DNA of 39,209 bases, taken from NCBI GenBank assembly GCA_031581485.1, contig JAVLBA010000018.1, forward strand, positions 1 through 39,209, given 5' to 3'. Positions 7,755 to 16,566 of the stretch are shown here, in pieces. The notes beneath the pieces were generated by a model, which made no database searches, had not been told where the DNA came from, and saw only the letters and a program-made list of their open reading frames with translations. The translations under genes were made by a program, and so were the position numbers. Origin of the DNA: BM506 sp031581485. Lineage in GTDB: Bacteria; Desulfobacterota; Desulfobulbia; Desulfobulbales; SURF-16. Position 1 is the stretch's first letter; each line of letters starts with the position of its first letter.

Positions 7755-9647
7755 TCAGGGCGTACAGTGGTCATAATAGTTGTTCTCCACAAACTCATTG
7801 ATGGCAGCACTGTTTTCAGTGCCGTCTGAGTTGCAGGGTTCACTCAGCCCACGCTCGGGCCGATCAATGTCATGGCAGAAGGTACAACCGATGCCGGAAC
7901 CCTTGTCCGTATGGGCATGCATCTGTTGCCAGTCGCGCTTGAACGACTTGTCACCATGGCACTGGCTGCAGATAATGGCCGCATCAGCCCCATCCACCAC
8001 ACCGTTTTTGTCGGCATCCTTGAGGCGGTAGCCGAGTTTGTCGAGCTTGCTCTCGGTCTCCACGCTGAAGTCGCCCTTGGCATGGTGACAGCTGGTACAC
8101 TCCGCCACATTGTCGGCCGGGCTCACCCCGTGGTTGATGGCCATTTCCGCCTCCAGCCATTTCCACTCATGGCTGCCTGCATACCCGGCATAGGCCTTGC
8201 CCCTTTCCGCTGCCTCGTCAAAGAGGCCGGTCTTAAACTGCCAAACCACATCAAAGGGAATGACCTTACCCGTATCAACACCGGAACTCATCACCGCCAT
8301 ATTGGACTGATGGCGCTTGACAGGGACGAGCTTGCTGACCCCCACGGCATCATTGACATGGCCGTTGGCATCCGCCACAGTGACAAAACCGCTGATAGGA
8401 TCAACCTGGGAGAGGGTCTGGTCCAGACCGTAGACATAGCTGGTGCCGTCAAAAAAGACATGGTCAGGGGCAACGTCGGCCACCTTGTGCTCCTCACCGG
8501 CCCAGGCGCCCTGGCCACCGCACAGGGCGGGATTCCAGTGGGGGGTCTTCCAGTCACGCCACATCTCCGTGGCGCCGCCCTTGGCAAAGGCAGGGATATG
8601 ACAAGACTGGCAGGCCACCCGCGCGGTATGACGCCCTGCAGCCTCATGGCCGCCAGGGGCATCTTTGCCCGCATGGCACTCAATACAGGCCTTCACCGGG
8701 CCGCCCTCCTCGGGACGCAGGTCAATGCCGCGGCCGGGAATCTGGTGGGTGACCGGGGTATGGCAGTCTGCACACTGCAGACCGGCGCCGCCACTGGCCA
8801 CTGAGGCCAGATGAACGTCTTCGTCGTGGGTGGGATTGGCGGAGGAGAGACCGATATCACCACGCTTGGTCCAGTCACCGCCGCCGGCCTTGGCATGGCA
8901 GCTCAGACAGGTGGAGGTGGTGGGCAGGTGCACACCCTGAATAAGGTCTTCAGCGGTGAGACCGGGCATGGCATCCCAGTTAAAGGTGACATAGAATTCA
9001 CCGGTGACGTCATCCCGGTCGGCCGGCACATAGGTCTTGGCGGTACCCTGCCAATCAACAATATTATCATGGTTGGCCGGATCAGGATCACCAGGATACA
9101 TACTCTGGTAGGCGTCATTATGACAACGCAGACAATCGATATCAGCAGCGGTCAGGTTTTCATACTTGCCGAGGGTTGGATGGCAGCCCAGACAGGCGGC
9201 GCCGGCCATACCCGGGTCTGGATAGCTGCAGAATGTATTGATTTCACTTAATTTTTGGCTGTCGCCGCTGGTATTGAGGACACTGGGGGCAGGAGTGGGT
9301 TTCATGCCATGCAAGGAGTTGACGGCCTCAAAGCCTTCAGCTGCATGGCATTCAAGACATTTGGCAGTGACGTCAGCCGGGGTGGCAAAGGTGCCGGTTA
9401 TACCGCTATGGGGGTTAGGGTCAGGGTCTGGGACAGGTTCCGGTTCACTGCCACAACCATTTATAGGCTCCGGCGCACATTCACCGCAGGAGTTGAGAAT
9501 CCACACCCCTGGATCGTTATCATTGCAATCCTTATTGGACATATAGCCATCGCCATCACTGTCCACGGGCTTCCCTGCGAGAACATGCTGGGCGCTGAGA
9601 CCCACTGTCATCACCAGGGCACATACTAATGCTGCTCTTTTTTTCAT
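7755..9647 (-). CDS. exported decaheme c-type cytochrome with calcium-binding-like loops
   Basis: The 630-aa product has a Sec signal peptide (KKRAALVCALVMTVGLSA, probable cleavage after HVLA) and ten CXXCH heme sites: CLECH, CLGCH, CLRCH, CLSCH, CADCH, CIECH, CQSCH, CTSCH, CSQCH and CTFCH. It is therefore periplasmic or surface-exposed and should carry electrons. The layout (an early CLECH...S.HG, then GGGDWTKRGDIG, EDVHLAS, GRGIDLRP) reminds me of the octaheme tetrathionate-reductase/HAO-like lineage; that placement is from memory and uncertain. Residues 27-50 carry a MopE/thrombospondin-3-like DSDGDGY...DCNDNDPG loop, then a Pro/Glu/Asp-rich linker. DADKNGVVDGAD, dockerin/EF-like, precedes heme 9. 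A strong RBS (TTAGGAG) precedes the ATG. It appears monocistronic. Confidence 0.93.
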   Translation of the reverse strand: MKKRAALVCALVMTVGLSAQHVLAGKPVDSDGDGYMSNKDCNDNDPGVWILNSCGECAPEPINGCGSEPEPVPDPDPNPHSGITGTFATPADVTAKCLECHAAEGFEAVNSLHGMKPTPAPSVLNTSGDSQKLSEINTFCSYPDPGMAGAACLGCHPTLGKYENLTAADIDCLRCHNDAYQSMYPGDPDPANHDNIVDWQGTAKTYVPADRDDVTGEFYVTFNWDAMPGLTAEDLIQGVHLPTTSTCLSCHAKAGGGDWTKRGDIGLSSANPTHDEDVHLASVASGGAGLQCADCHTPVTHQIPGRGIDLRPEEGGPVKACIECHAGKDAPGGHEAAGRHTARVACQSCHIPAFAKGGATEMWRDWKTPHWNPALCGGQGAWAGEEHKVADVAPDHVFFDGTSYVYGLDQTLSQVDPISGFVTVADANGHVNDAVGVSKLVPVKRHQSNMAVMSSGVDTGKVIPFDVVWQFKTGLFDEAAERGKAYAGYAGSHEWKWLEAEMAINHGVSPADNVAECTSCHHAKGDFSVETESKLDKLGYRLKDADKNGVVDGADAAIICSQCHGDKSFKRDWQQMHAHTDKGSGIGCTFCHDIDRPERGLSEPCNSDGTENSAAINEFVENNYYDHCTP

Positions 9648-10047
9648 GCCATACTCCTAAGTCGGGTTCACACCTTTTCTGGCAACATATAATGCTTGGC
9701 ACCTGCTCCTTCTTGCCACCTCCTGTTTTGTATTTTCGTGCCCAAGCAACCCAATGTCGTCGAAAAGAAAATTACACAGCCCGTGCGCAGTGCGACAATT
9801 TGCCCCAAAAAGATACCTACCCCACGGTCTGCCGGCTGGCAAATAAAAAATATGGGGAACCACTCTTCTTACTACTTAACCATTCGATATTATTTGTCAT
9901 AAAAAACAACTCCCCTGCCAGATAAGGCACAGAAGGAAAAAGAGGTGGCCTGCACCGCTGTTCATCCGGACAAAATAGGGTATACTCATGGCCGGCTGCC
10001 TTTGTACGGAAAGGGCAGAAATGCGACATCCTGCCAGGACATAGATC
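9648..10047. promoter_or_regulatory. 400-nt divergent spacer between cytochrome gene and holB
   Basis: No ORF here is convincing. It is AT-rich at about 9841-9910, which suits a promoter region for the cytochrome gene on the minus strand. For holB, TATACT at 9981-9986 is a good -10 but has only a weak -35 (CTGTTC, 17 bases upstream). AGGA about eight bases before 10048 is the holB ribosome site. I looked for c-di-GMP-I, cobalamin, TPP and SAM riboswitch cores on both strands and did not find one. Short GC-rich imperfect repeats around 9781-9795 (GTGCGCAGTGCG) are the only other structure seen. Confidence 0.35.
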
Positions 10048-11046
10048 ATGCTCATCCCTCTCTCCGCTGTCATGGGCCAGACCCGGGCCAAAAACCTGCT
10101 CACCTCCTCCTCTGCCAAGGACAAGATGAGCCACGCCTATCTTTTCAAGGGCCCCTCCGGGGTGGGCAAAAAAATGCTGGCCCGCGCCTTTGCCGCCTTT
10201 ATAAATTGCCGGGCACCCCAGCAAAGAGAGGCGTGCGGCAGCTGCCCCTCCTGCAAGAAATTCAACTCAGGCAACCATCCTGACCTGCATATCATTGAAC
10301 CCCAGGGCGTGGGCATCAAGATCGACCAGATCCGCAGGCTCCAAAAGGACCTGACCTACCCCCCCTTTGAGGCCCGGACCCGGGTGGTGATCCTCCCCGA
10401 CATCCACGACACCATGCGGCGGCCAGAGGTGGCCAACTCCCTGCTCAAGACTCTGGAGGAGCCCCCACCCCACACCCTGCTTATCCTCACCGGCGACGAG
10501 GCGGGCAGCATTCTGCCCACCATCCTCTCCCGCTGCCAGATCGTCGCCTTTTCCCCCCTTACCTACCGGGAGGTCGCCGGCCTGCTGGCCCCGGAGGTGG
10601 AACCCCGGCAGGCCCTGACCCTGGCCGCGGTGGCCGAGGGCAGTCCGGGCCGGGCCCTGCTCCTGCACCAGACGGGCCTCCTGGAACTGCGGCAGGGGAT
10701 GATCGCCACCCTCACCCGGCTCGACCCCGACAGCCCCGATGCCGTTGGCCTGGTCTATGGCCTGGCCGCCCAGGCCGCGGAGCTCAAGGAAAAACTCCAT
10801 GAGCTTCTGGATCTTCTGGCCACCTGGCTGCGCGACCTCACCCTCCTGGGCCTGGAGCAGCAGGGGCAGCTGATCAACCATGACCTTGCCGACCTTCTCC
10901 AGGAGGGGCGTCGGGCCTGGAGGCCTGAAGGCCTGCTGGCCGCCCTTGACCATATCCGCCAGGCCCGGCGTCAGTTGCTGCGCAACTGCAACCGCACCCT
11001 GGTCTGTGAGGTTCTTTTCTTTGCCTTGCTCAGGGAAAAATGGTAA
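10048..11046 (+). CDS. holB: DNA polymerase III delta' subunit (clamp loader)
   Basis: Delta' is the stator subunit of the clamp loader. The 332-aa protein starts IPLSAVMGQTRAKNLL and has the P-loop-like GPSGVGKKMLARAFA at about residues 34-48. Four cysteines of a zinc module lie at about 53-72 (C..C..C..C in INCRAPQQREACGSCPSCKK). Next come HPDLHIIEP, the region RVVILPDIHDTMRRPEVANS, LLKTLEEPPPHTLLIL and the SRC motif (TILSRCQ). The C-terminal helical collar domain follows. Its P-loop ends GKKM instead of GKT/S, in line with a subunit that often does not hydrolyse ATP. holB beside a ricT-like gene is also the Bacillus order. The ATG has an AGGA site. Confidence 0.93.
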   Translation: MLIPLSAVMGQTRAKNLLTSSSAKDKMSHAYLFKGPSGVGKKMLARAFAAFINCRAPQQREACGSCPSCKKFNSGNHPDLHIIEPQGVGIKIDQIRRLQKDLTYPPFEARTRVVILPDIHDTMRRPEVANSLLKTLEEPPPHTLLILTGDEAGSILPTILSRCQIVAFSPLTYREVAGLLAPEVEPRQALTLAAVAEGSPGRALLLHQTGLLELRQGMIATLTRLDPDSPDAVGLVYGLAAQAAELKEKLHELLDLLATWLRDLTLLGLEQQGQLINHDLADLLQEGRRAWRPEGLLAALDHIRQARRQLLRNCNRTLVCEVLFFALLREKW

Positions 11047-11172
11047 TGTTGGCACTTTTCGTGGCTTACGCATGCCCAGCCGCCTGAGCCGCCAGCAGGA
11101 ACTCTGAGAGTGCCCACGGGCACAGGATGAATCCTTTTTGAGCTTTTTCTCGCTTCAGACCATATATACCCC

Positions 11173-12144
11173 ATGAGCCCTACCCTCGAACCCCAGGCCG
11201 TCCAAGAGACCGATCACACCCCGGAATCCTCTGAAAAATGGTACAAGATCCGCTTCCGCTTTCAAGATCAGATCTTCAGCGCCAGCTCCAGACTCCAGGA
11301 CCTGCAGGAGGGTGAAGAGGTGATGATGGTCACGGATCATGGCCCTGAACCGGCCACCATCGTCAGCCTGGGCCCCCAGCTTGTCCTGGAGGGCAAGCTG
11401 GAGGGCCTCAAACCTTCCTTGAAGATCCAACGCCGCTGCACCAGCGATGAACAGGAAAAATTTCTCCGGCTGGTGCAAAAGGAGAAGGAGGCCATCACCT
11501 TCACCAGCGAGCTCATCAGAAAACATGCGCTGGCCATGAAGTTGATCAAGGTGGAGCGTTATTTCAACGGCAGCAAGATCATCTTTTATTTCACCGCGGA
11601 AAACAGGGTGGATTTCCGGGCCCTGGTCAAGGACCTGGTCCAGGAGTTCCGGACCAGGGTGGAGATGCGGCAGGTGGGGGTGCGCCACGAGACCAAGATG
11701 CTGGGCGGCTTGGGCAGCTGCGGCCGTGAGCTCTGCTGCTCCTCCCATATTGATCATTTTGCCGCGGTCTCCATCAAGATGGCCAAGGAGCAGAACCTGC
11801 CCTTAAACCCCACCAAGATCTCCGGCATCTGCAACCGCCTCCTCTGCTGCCTTACCTATGAGTTTCCCATGTACAAGGAAATCAGGCGCCAGATGCCGCG
11901 TTGCGGCAAGATCATCCTCGTCAAGGATAAAGCCCTGAAGGTGATCAAGCATAATGTCCTGGAAGAGACCATCACCGTCATCGATCCGGAAGACCGGGCC
12001 CTGGTCATGGAGCTGCCCCGCTCCATCTGGGAACCGGTGACCCAGGAGATGCAGCAGCAGAGCCAGGGCAAAAGGGTCCGGCGCGACAAGAAAGCGCCTC
12101 ACTCCTCCGAACAACCAGCCAAAACGCGCGGAAGACAGAAATGA
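11173..12144 (+). CDS. ricT: PSP1-domain protein, RicT/YaaT-like
   Basis: This 323-aa protein belongs to the PSP1 family. In Bacillus RicT (YaaT) works with RicA and RicF, binds Fe-S clusters and influences RNase Y and RNA processing. The N-terminal half has YKIRFRFQDQIFSASS and EEVMMVTDHGPEPATIVSLG. The PSP1 core has YFNGSKIIFYFTAENRVDF, LVQEFRTRVEMRQVGVR, GGLGSCGRELCCS, NPTKISGICNRLLCCLTYE and a Cys near MPRCGKI. The conserved cysteines (CGRELCC, CNRLLCC) match the family's Fe-S region. The C-terminus is a basic tail (KRVRRDKK...KTRGRQK). It lies 126 nt after holB and its stop overlaps the metG start as ATGA, so it is translationally coupled to metG. The RBS is weak. RicA and RicF partners are not in the window. 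Confidence 0.9.
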   Translation: MSPTLEPQAVQETDHTPESSEKWYKIRFRFQDQIFSASSRLQDLQEGEEVMMVTDHGPEPATIVSLGPQLVLEGKLEGLKPSLKIQRRCTSDEQEKFLRLVQKEKEAITFTSELIRKHALAMKLIKVERYFNGSKIIFYFTAENRVDFRALVKDLVQEFRTRVEMRQVGVRHETKMLGGLGSCGRELCCSSHIDHFAAVSIKMAKEQNLPLNPTKISGICNRLLCCLTYEFPMYKEIRRQMPRCGKIILVKDKALKVIKHNVLEETITVIDPEDRALVMELPRSIWEPVTQEMQQQSQGKRVRRDKKAPHSSEQPAKTRGRQK

Positions 12145-14051
12145 GCACCTACATCACCACCCCCATATTTTATGTCAATGCCCAGCCCCATCTGGGCCAC
12201 GCCTACACCACCATTGTCGCCGACACCTATGCCCGCTTCAGGAGATTATGCGGCGACGATGTCCTGTTCCAGACCGGCACCGACGAGCATGGCGACAAGA
12301 TCGTCCAGGCGGCAGAGCAGGCCGGTGAATCCCCCCAGGCCTATGTGGACAGGATAAGCGCCCTGTTCCGCGATTCCTGGCCCCTGCTGGAGATCGCCCC
12401 GGACAACTTCATCCGCACCACTGACCCGGCGCATATCAAAAACGTCCAGGCCATCCTGCAGAAGGTCTACGACCAGGGCGACATCTATTTCAGCGAATAT
12501 GAGGGCCTCTACTGTCAGGGGTGCGAGCGTTTTCTCACCGAAAAGGAGCTGGTGGAGGGCAATTGCCCCGACCACCTCACGCCCCCCGCCAGGATCCGCG
12601 AACAGAACTATTTTTTCCGCATGGGCAACTACCAGGAGTGGCTCATCGACCATATCAAGAGCAACCCAGACTTCATCACCCCGGAGCGTTACAAGAACGA
12701 GATGCTTTCCTTCTTGAGCGAACCCCTGGAGGATCTCTGTATCTCCCGCCCCACCAGCCGCCTGACCTGGGGTATCCCCCTGCCCTTTGACGCCAACTTC
12801 GTCACCTATGTCTGGTTTGACGCCCTGATCAACTATATCTCCGGCCTGGGCCTGCCGGATGAGGAGAAATTCGCCACCTACTGGCCGGTGGCCGAACATG
12901 TCATCGCCAAGGACATCCTCAAGCCCCACGCCATTTTCTGGCCCACCATGCTCAGGGCCATGGGGCTGCCCCCCTATAAAAAGCTGCATGTGCACGGCTA
13001 CTGGAACATGGGGGAGGCCAAGATGAGCAAATCCCTGGGCAATGTGGTGGGACCCAGGGAGATGGTGGCGGAGTTCGGCGCCGACGTGGTGCGTTATTTT
13101 CTCCTGCGCGACATGTCCTTTGGCTTGGACGCCTCCTTTTCAGCGGCAGCGGTGGTGGACCGTCAGAATTCTGATCTGGCCAATGACCTGGGCAATCTCT
13201 TTTCCCGCTCCCTGACCATGGTGGGCAAATTCATGGCCGGCAAGGTGCCTGATCCGGGTGAACCCCGGCAGATCGACACGGACCTGGCTGCGGCCTGCAG
13301 CACCATGGTTGCCACCTACACCCGAGAAATGAACGCCTTCCGTTTTCACCTGGCCCTGCGCGCCATCTGGGAGGTGGTGGGCAAGGCCAACAAATACATC
13401 GTGGAAACCGCCCCCTGGGAAATGGCCAAGGATGAGGGACAAAGGGGTCAGCTGAGCACGGTGTTCTACACCCTGCTGGAGACCCTGCGTCTCATCGCCC
13501 TCGTTGTGGAGCCGGTTATGCCCGCGGCCGCTGCCAAGATGCGGGCCGGCCTTGGTGTTGACAACCAAGGCGACCTGGCCACCTTGTCCACCTGGGGACG
13601 GCTGACCCCTGGCACGGCCATTGCCAAGCCGGAGCCCCTCTTTCCCCGCCTGGAAAAGAAAAAGGCGGCCCAAGAAGCGCCGGCCTCCCAGGCGGAAAAA
13701 GCCGGCCACACGCCCAAAAATAGCCTGCCCGGGGTCATCACCTTTGCAGAGTTCGGCAGGGTGGAGCTGAAGGTGGCGGAAATTATTGCTGCTGAAAAAA
13801 TCAAAAAATCAGACCGACTGCTCAAAATAACAGTAAGGGCTCCGGAAGAACGGACTATTGTCGCTGGTATCGCCGAGTTTTATCAGCCCCAAGAGCTGCT
13901 GGGCCGCCGGGTCATCATTGTTGCCAATCTCCAGCCGGCAAAACTGATGGGCGTCCGCTCCCAGGGCATGGTGCTGGCGGCCAAAGATGGCGACCGCCTG
14001 GTCCTGGCCATGGTGCCGGCAGAGGTTGCCGTGGGCTCCCGGGTGGCCTGA
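12141..14051 (+). CDS. metG: methionyl-tRNA synthetase with C-terminal tRNA-binding domain
   Basis: MetRS charges tRNA-Met for initiation and elongation. The 636-aa class I enzyme has the HIGH-type motif HLGH at residues 17-20 and the KMSKS loop at 294-298. A single zinc-knuckle-like set (C125, C128, C142, H145) sits in the connective peptide. After the anticodon-binding helical domain comes an Ala/Lys-rich linker (about 495-530). An EMAP-II/Trbp111-like OB domain follows from about 535 (FAEFGRVELKVAEII, SDRLLKITV, RTIVAGIAEFY, MGVRSQGMVLAA), which dimerises and binds tRNA. The ATG overlaps the ricT stop by four bases. Length is close to other MetRS with this extra domain. Confidence 0.97.
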   Translation: MSTYITTPIFYVNAQPHLGHAYTTIVADTYARFRRLCGDDVLFQTGTDEHGDKIVQAAEQAGESPQAYVDRISALFRDSWPLLEIAPDNFIRTTDPAHIKNVQAILQKVYDQGDIYFSEYEGLYCQGCERFLTEKELVEGNCPDHLTPPARIREQNYFFRMGNYQEWLIDHIKSNPDFITPERYKNEMLSFLSEPLEDLCISRPTSRLTWGIPLPFDANFVTYVWFDALINYISGLGLPDEEKFATYWPVAEHVIAKDILKPHAIFWPTMLRAMGLPPYKKLHVHGYWNMGEAKMSKSLGNVVGPREMVAEFGADVVRYFLLRDMSFGLDASFSAAAVVDRQNSDLANDLGNLFSRSLTMVGKFMAGKVPDPGEPRQIDTDLAAACSTMVATYTREMNAFRFHLALRAIWEVVGKANKYIVETAPWEMAKDEGQRGQLSTVFYTLLETLRLIALVVEPVMPAAAAKMRAGLGVDNQGDLATLSTWGRLTPGTAIAKPEPLFPRLEKKKAAQEAPASQAEKAGHTPKNSLPGVITFAEFGRVELKVAEIIAAEKIKKSDRLLKITVRAPEERTIVAGIAEFYQPQELLGRRVIIVANLQPAKLMGVRSQGMVLAAKDGDRLVLAMVPAEVAVGSRVA

Positions 14052-14127
14052 TCTTTGCGGCCTCATCCCGGCGGACCGGCTGACCACAACGGCCTTATCC
14101 CTTATTAACCCTGCACAGATCCTGTTA

Positions 14128-14430
14128 ATGGCGACCCTCCCCCCCCTCTTTCTTGAAGCCACCCTGCATGGTGCCGAAAAACATGGCATTGAGACCCATT
14201 CCCTGGCCGGCAACCAGGGCCTTCTCCTTTTTGCCGAAGGCATAACCCCCTCTGAACAATATACCCTCCTGAAAAAAATTATTGCTGACCTCCAACCCGC
14301 CGACCCCACCTCGCCCGTGCCCCAGGCAGAAGAGATGGAGAAGACGGTGAGCACGGCAGCCACTCAGACCATGGATTGCCAGGTTTCCGTGGAAGAGCGA
14401 GCCCAGCTTTTTAAATTCCTTACCGGTTAA
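14128..14430 (+). CDS. hypothetical protein between metG and the MinD-like gene
   Basis: I do not recognise this 100-aa protein. Codon use (C/G third positions) fits the neighbours, and it ends only four bases before the ATPase start, so it is probably a real operon member. It has a short hydrophobic N-terminus (ATLPPLFLEATLHG), a middle GNQGLLLFAEGITPSEQYTLLKKIIADL that looks like strand-turn-helix, a Pro/Ser/Thr linker, and a C-terminal EERAQLFKFLTG. There is no obvious SD before the ATG at 14128. The open frame extends upstream inside metG, so the start is uncertain. Function is unknown. Confidence 0.6.
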   Translation: MATLPPLFLEATLHGAEKHGIETHSLAGNQGLLLFAEGITPSEQYTLLKKIIADLQPADPTSPVPQAEEMEKTVSTAATQTMDCQVSVEERAQLFKFLTG

Positions 14431-14434
14431 TCCT

Positions 14435-15229
14435 ATGCGCCCCGCCCAAAAAATACCTCCCATTCTCTGCATCAGTAGCGGTAAAGGTGGCGTAGGGAAA
14501 ACCACCTTTTGCGTCAATCTGGCCACCGCCCTGGCGGAAAAAGGCGCCAGGACGCTGCTGATCGACGGCGACCTGGGGCTGGGCAATGTCGACGTGGTTC
14601 TGGGCCTGCAGGTCAACCACACCCTCCGGGAAACCGTGGAGCAAGGCCGCGATCCAGCCGCCATCATGGTTGAGGTCCAGAAAGACCTCTTTGTCCTGCC
14701 TGCCAGCTCCGGCGTCCCTGAAATGGCGGGTCTGAACCAGGAGGGCCAGGGCTCCCTTACCACGCTCCTTGAACCTCTCATCCAGGATTTCGACCTGGTT
14801 CTGGTGGATACTGCGGCCGGCATTGGCGACTCGGTGCTCTGGTTCAATCAGTGGGCCAGCGCCAATATCGTCATTCTCACTCCAGACCCCACCTCCCTTA
14901 CAGACGGCTATGCCCTGATGAAGGTCCTGGCCTCCCGTCACCTGAAAAAGGGGTTTCAACTCGTAATAAACAATGTTAAAAGTAAACAGGAGGCACAGGA
15001 TACCTTCACCAATATGGCTGCCGTGCTGGGCCGATTTCTACAGGAGACCCCTTCTTATCTGGGTCCGTTGCCCAAAGATAGCAAGGTGATCCAGGCCATC
15101 CGCAGCCAAAAACCTTTTTTGCATGCCTCGCCTGCTTGTCCGGCAGCCAGGGCCATCCGCACCATGGCCGGCCACATCTTCACCCAGGCAGGGCTCCAAG
15201 CCGGCCCAGACCACCAATCTCCTCTATAG
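14435..15229 (+). CDS. MinD/ParA-superfamily ATPase, FlhG (YlxH)-like
   Basis: The 264-aa protein has the deviant Walker A SSGKGGVGKTTF at about residues 14-25, the A' region LLIDGDLGLGNVDVVLGL, Walker B DFDLVLVDTAAGIGD and the late VINNVKSKQEA block. LGNVDVVLGL is typical of FlhG/YlxH, which sets flagellar number and position, and of related MinD-like positioning ATPases. There is no obvious amphipathic membrane-targeting C-terminus, and no flhF or other flagellar gene is adjacent. It starts four bases after the preceding small gene and is followed 11 nt later by yggT and then divIVA, which points to cell-pole or division-site organisation rather than flagella alone. An exact name would need a phylogeny. 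Confidence 0.85.
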   Translation: MRPAQKIPPILCISSGKGGVGKTTFCVNLATALAEKGARTLLIDGDLGLGNVDVVLGLQVNHTLRETVEQGRDPAAIMVEVQKDLFVLPASSGVPEMAGLNQEGQGSLTTLLEPLIQDFDLVLVDTAAGIGDSVLWFNQWASANIVILTPDPTSLTDGYALMKVLASRHLKKGFQLVINNVKSKQEAQDTFTNMAAVLGRFLQETPSYLGPLPKDSKVIQAIRSQKPFLHASPACPAARAIRTMAGHIFTQAGLQAGPDHQSPL

Positions 15230-15240
15230 TTGAGTGACCC

Positions 15241-15543
15241 ATGGCTATTATCAGATTTTTCCTCCAAGCGATTGCCGGTCTGGTCAACTTCGTCCTTGAT
15301 GCCTACATGATCATTCTGCTGGCCCGGGCCATCATGTCCTGGGTAAGCCCTGATCCATACAATCCTATTATCCGCTTTCTCCATACAGCCACCGAGCCTG
15401 TCCTTTACCGGGTCCGCAGGGCCCTCCCCTTTACCTACACCTCGGGTATTGATTTTTCCCCGCTTCTGGTCATGCTGGCGATTATTTTTCTGAAGGATTT
15501 TCTAGTCAAGACTCTCTATTATATGGCTGCCGCTGTCGGCTGA
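15241..15543 (+). CDS. YggT family integral membrane protein
   Basis: This 100-aa protein has two hydrophobic segments (about residues 5-32 and 70-95) and the YggT signature between them: LLARAIMSWVSPDPYNPIIRFLHTATEPVL (residues 27-56). YggT proteins lie in the inner membrane. In Gram-positives the homologue YlmG sits in the dcw cluster next to DivIVA, and a role in cell or nucleoid organisation has been suggested. That order is kept here, since divIVA begins 43 nt downstream. The start is 11 nt after the ATPase stop. Function is not settled for the family. Confidence 0.9.
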   Translation: MAIIRFFLQAIAGLVNFVLDAYMIILLARAIMSWVSPDPYNPIIRFLHTATEPVLYRVRRALPFTYTSGIDFSPLLVMLAIIFLKDFLVKTLYYMAAAVG

Positions 15544-15586
15544 ACAAATCGGTTCGCCCCTTAAGGAGATGAAGGAGATTATGACC

Positions 15587-16402
15587 ATGCCGCTTACCCC
15601 TGAGAACATTCAGAACCAACAATTCCACGTCCGCTTCCGCGGCTTTGATGTGGATGAAGTAGATGCCTTTCTTGAAAAGGTTGCCGAAAATTATCTCGTC
15701 CTGGTCAAGAAAAATGAGCAGTTAACCGATGAGATGACAGCAGTCCAGGGGGAGCGGGACCAGATCCAGGCCCAGGAACGCTCCTTCAAAAACGCCATTA
15801 TCGCGGCCCAGAACATCGCTGACGAGATGCAGGCCAAGGCCAGGCAGGAGGCCGATCTCCTCATGGAAAATGCCCGCCTGGAAGCAGCAGCCCTGGTGGA
15901 TGAGGCCAAGGAACTGGAGCAATCTCTCAAGAAACAGATTGCCTCCCTTCTCCTGGAAAAACAACAGATCAAGGAAGAGCTGCAGGGCTTTCTCACCTCC
16001 CACCTGGATCGTCTGGAAAGCCAATACCCGGACGCCTCTGCCCCTCAGACCGGAAAAGAAGCCTTTGCATCAGAAGCCCGCCACGATTCCTCTCAAAAAG
16101 AAGAGGCCGAGTCCCGGGCCATCACCGAAGAGGATGACCTGACCGCCCTTTATGAAAAAATTGATCTCTCGGAGTTGGGAGAAGAAGATCTGGCTGAGCA
16201 GCCGGCAGATTCCACCGAGAGCAAAGATTCGGCACCGGAAAAGAAAGCGACTCAATTTGTCATGGATGAAGGCGACGACTTTGGCCCGACCATGCCCGAT
16301 CTTGACGGTGATATGCTCTTCAGGCTGGAAGACCCCCTGGACCACCAGGCCGGACCCGAGATCCCCATAGAGCCCCCGGGAGAGGAAAAAAAATCCAGCT
16401 GA
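15587..16402 (+). CDS. divIVA: DivIVA-domain coiled-coil protein
   Basis: DivIVA proteins bind curved membrane at poles and septa and recruit other factors. The N-terminus has the family motif: MPLTPENIQNQQFHVRFRGF then DVDEVDAFLEKVAENY (residues 1-36). A long Gln/Glu/Ala coiled coil runs to about residue 150 (KNEQLTDEMTAVQGERDQI, LLMENARLEAAALVDEA), followed by an acidic, low-complexity C-terminal third. Three in-frame ATGs occur at 15569, 15581 and 15587. AAGGAG at 15572-15577 is nine bases from 15587 and only three from 15581, so I choose 15587 (271 aa). The gene closes the holB-divIVA run at a strong terminator. Confidence 0.9.
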   Translation: MPLTPENIQNQQFHVRFRGFDVDEVDAFLEKVAENYLVLVKKNEQLTDEMTAVQGERDQIQAQERSFKNAIIAAQNIADEMQAKARQEADLLMENARLEAAALVDEAKELEQSLKKQIASLLLEKQQIKEELQGFLTSHLDRLESQYPDASAPQTGKEAFASEARHDSSQKEEAESRAITEEDDLTALYEKIDLSELGEEDLAEQPADSTESKDSAPEKKATQFVMDEGDDFGPTMPDLDGDMLFRLEDPLDHQAGPEIPIEPPGEEKKSS

Positions 16403-16422
16403 ACAGAGATCATGGGCATCTT

Positions 16423-16463
16423 CATAAAAAAGGGCGCGGTTATAAACCGCGCCCTTTTTTATG
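16423..16463. terminator. bidirectional intrinsic terminator after divIVA
   Basis: A perfect 19-bp stem, 16423-16441 with 16445-16463, has a three-base ATA loop. The GC core GGGCGCGGTT is flanked by six As on one side and six Ts on the other, so either strand ends in a U-run. It separates divIVA (plus) from the HD-GYP regulator gene (minus). Confidence 0.93.
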
Positions 16464-16566
16464 GTGCACCTGACGAGCAAATTCCCTGAAAAGGGTGCTG
16501 GTCTGGTGCCGATTATTTTTCCATGCCGCCCCCTCTCCTTGGTAACTGCAGAGAAGGGCCCACTTC

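Noticed and set aside
9648..10047. c-di-GMP riboswitch upstream of the cytochrome gene
   Set aside because: Such riboswitches are common before deltaproteobacterial cytochrome genes, but the conserved GEMM core is not present on either strand.
12141..14051. Possible frameshift between the MetRS core and its C-terminal domain
   Set aside because: The frame is continuous, and the Lys/Ala linker plus EMAP-like domain is a normal MetRS layout.
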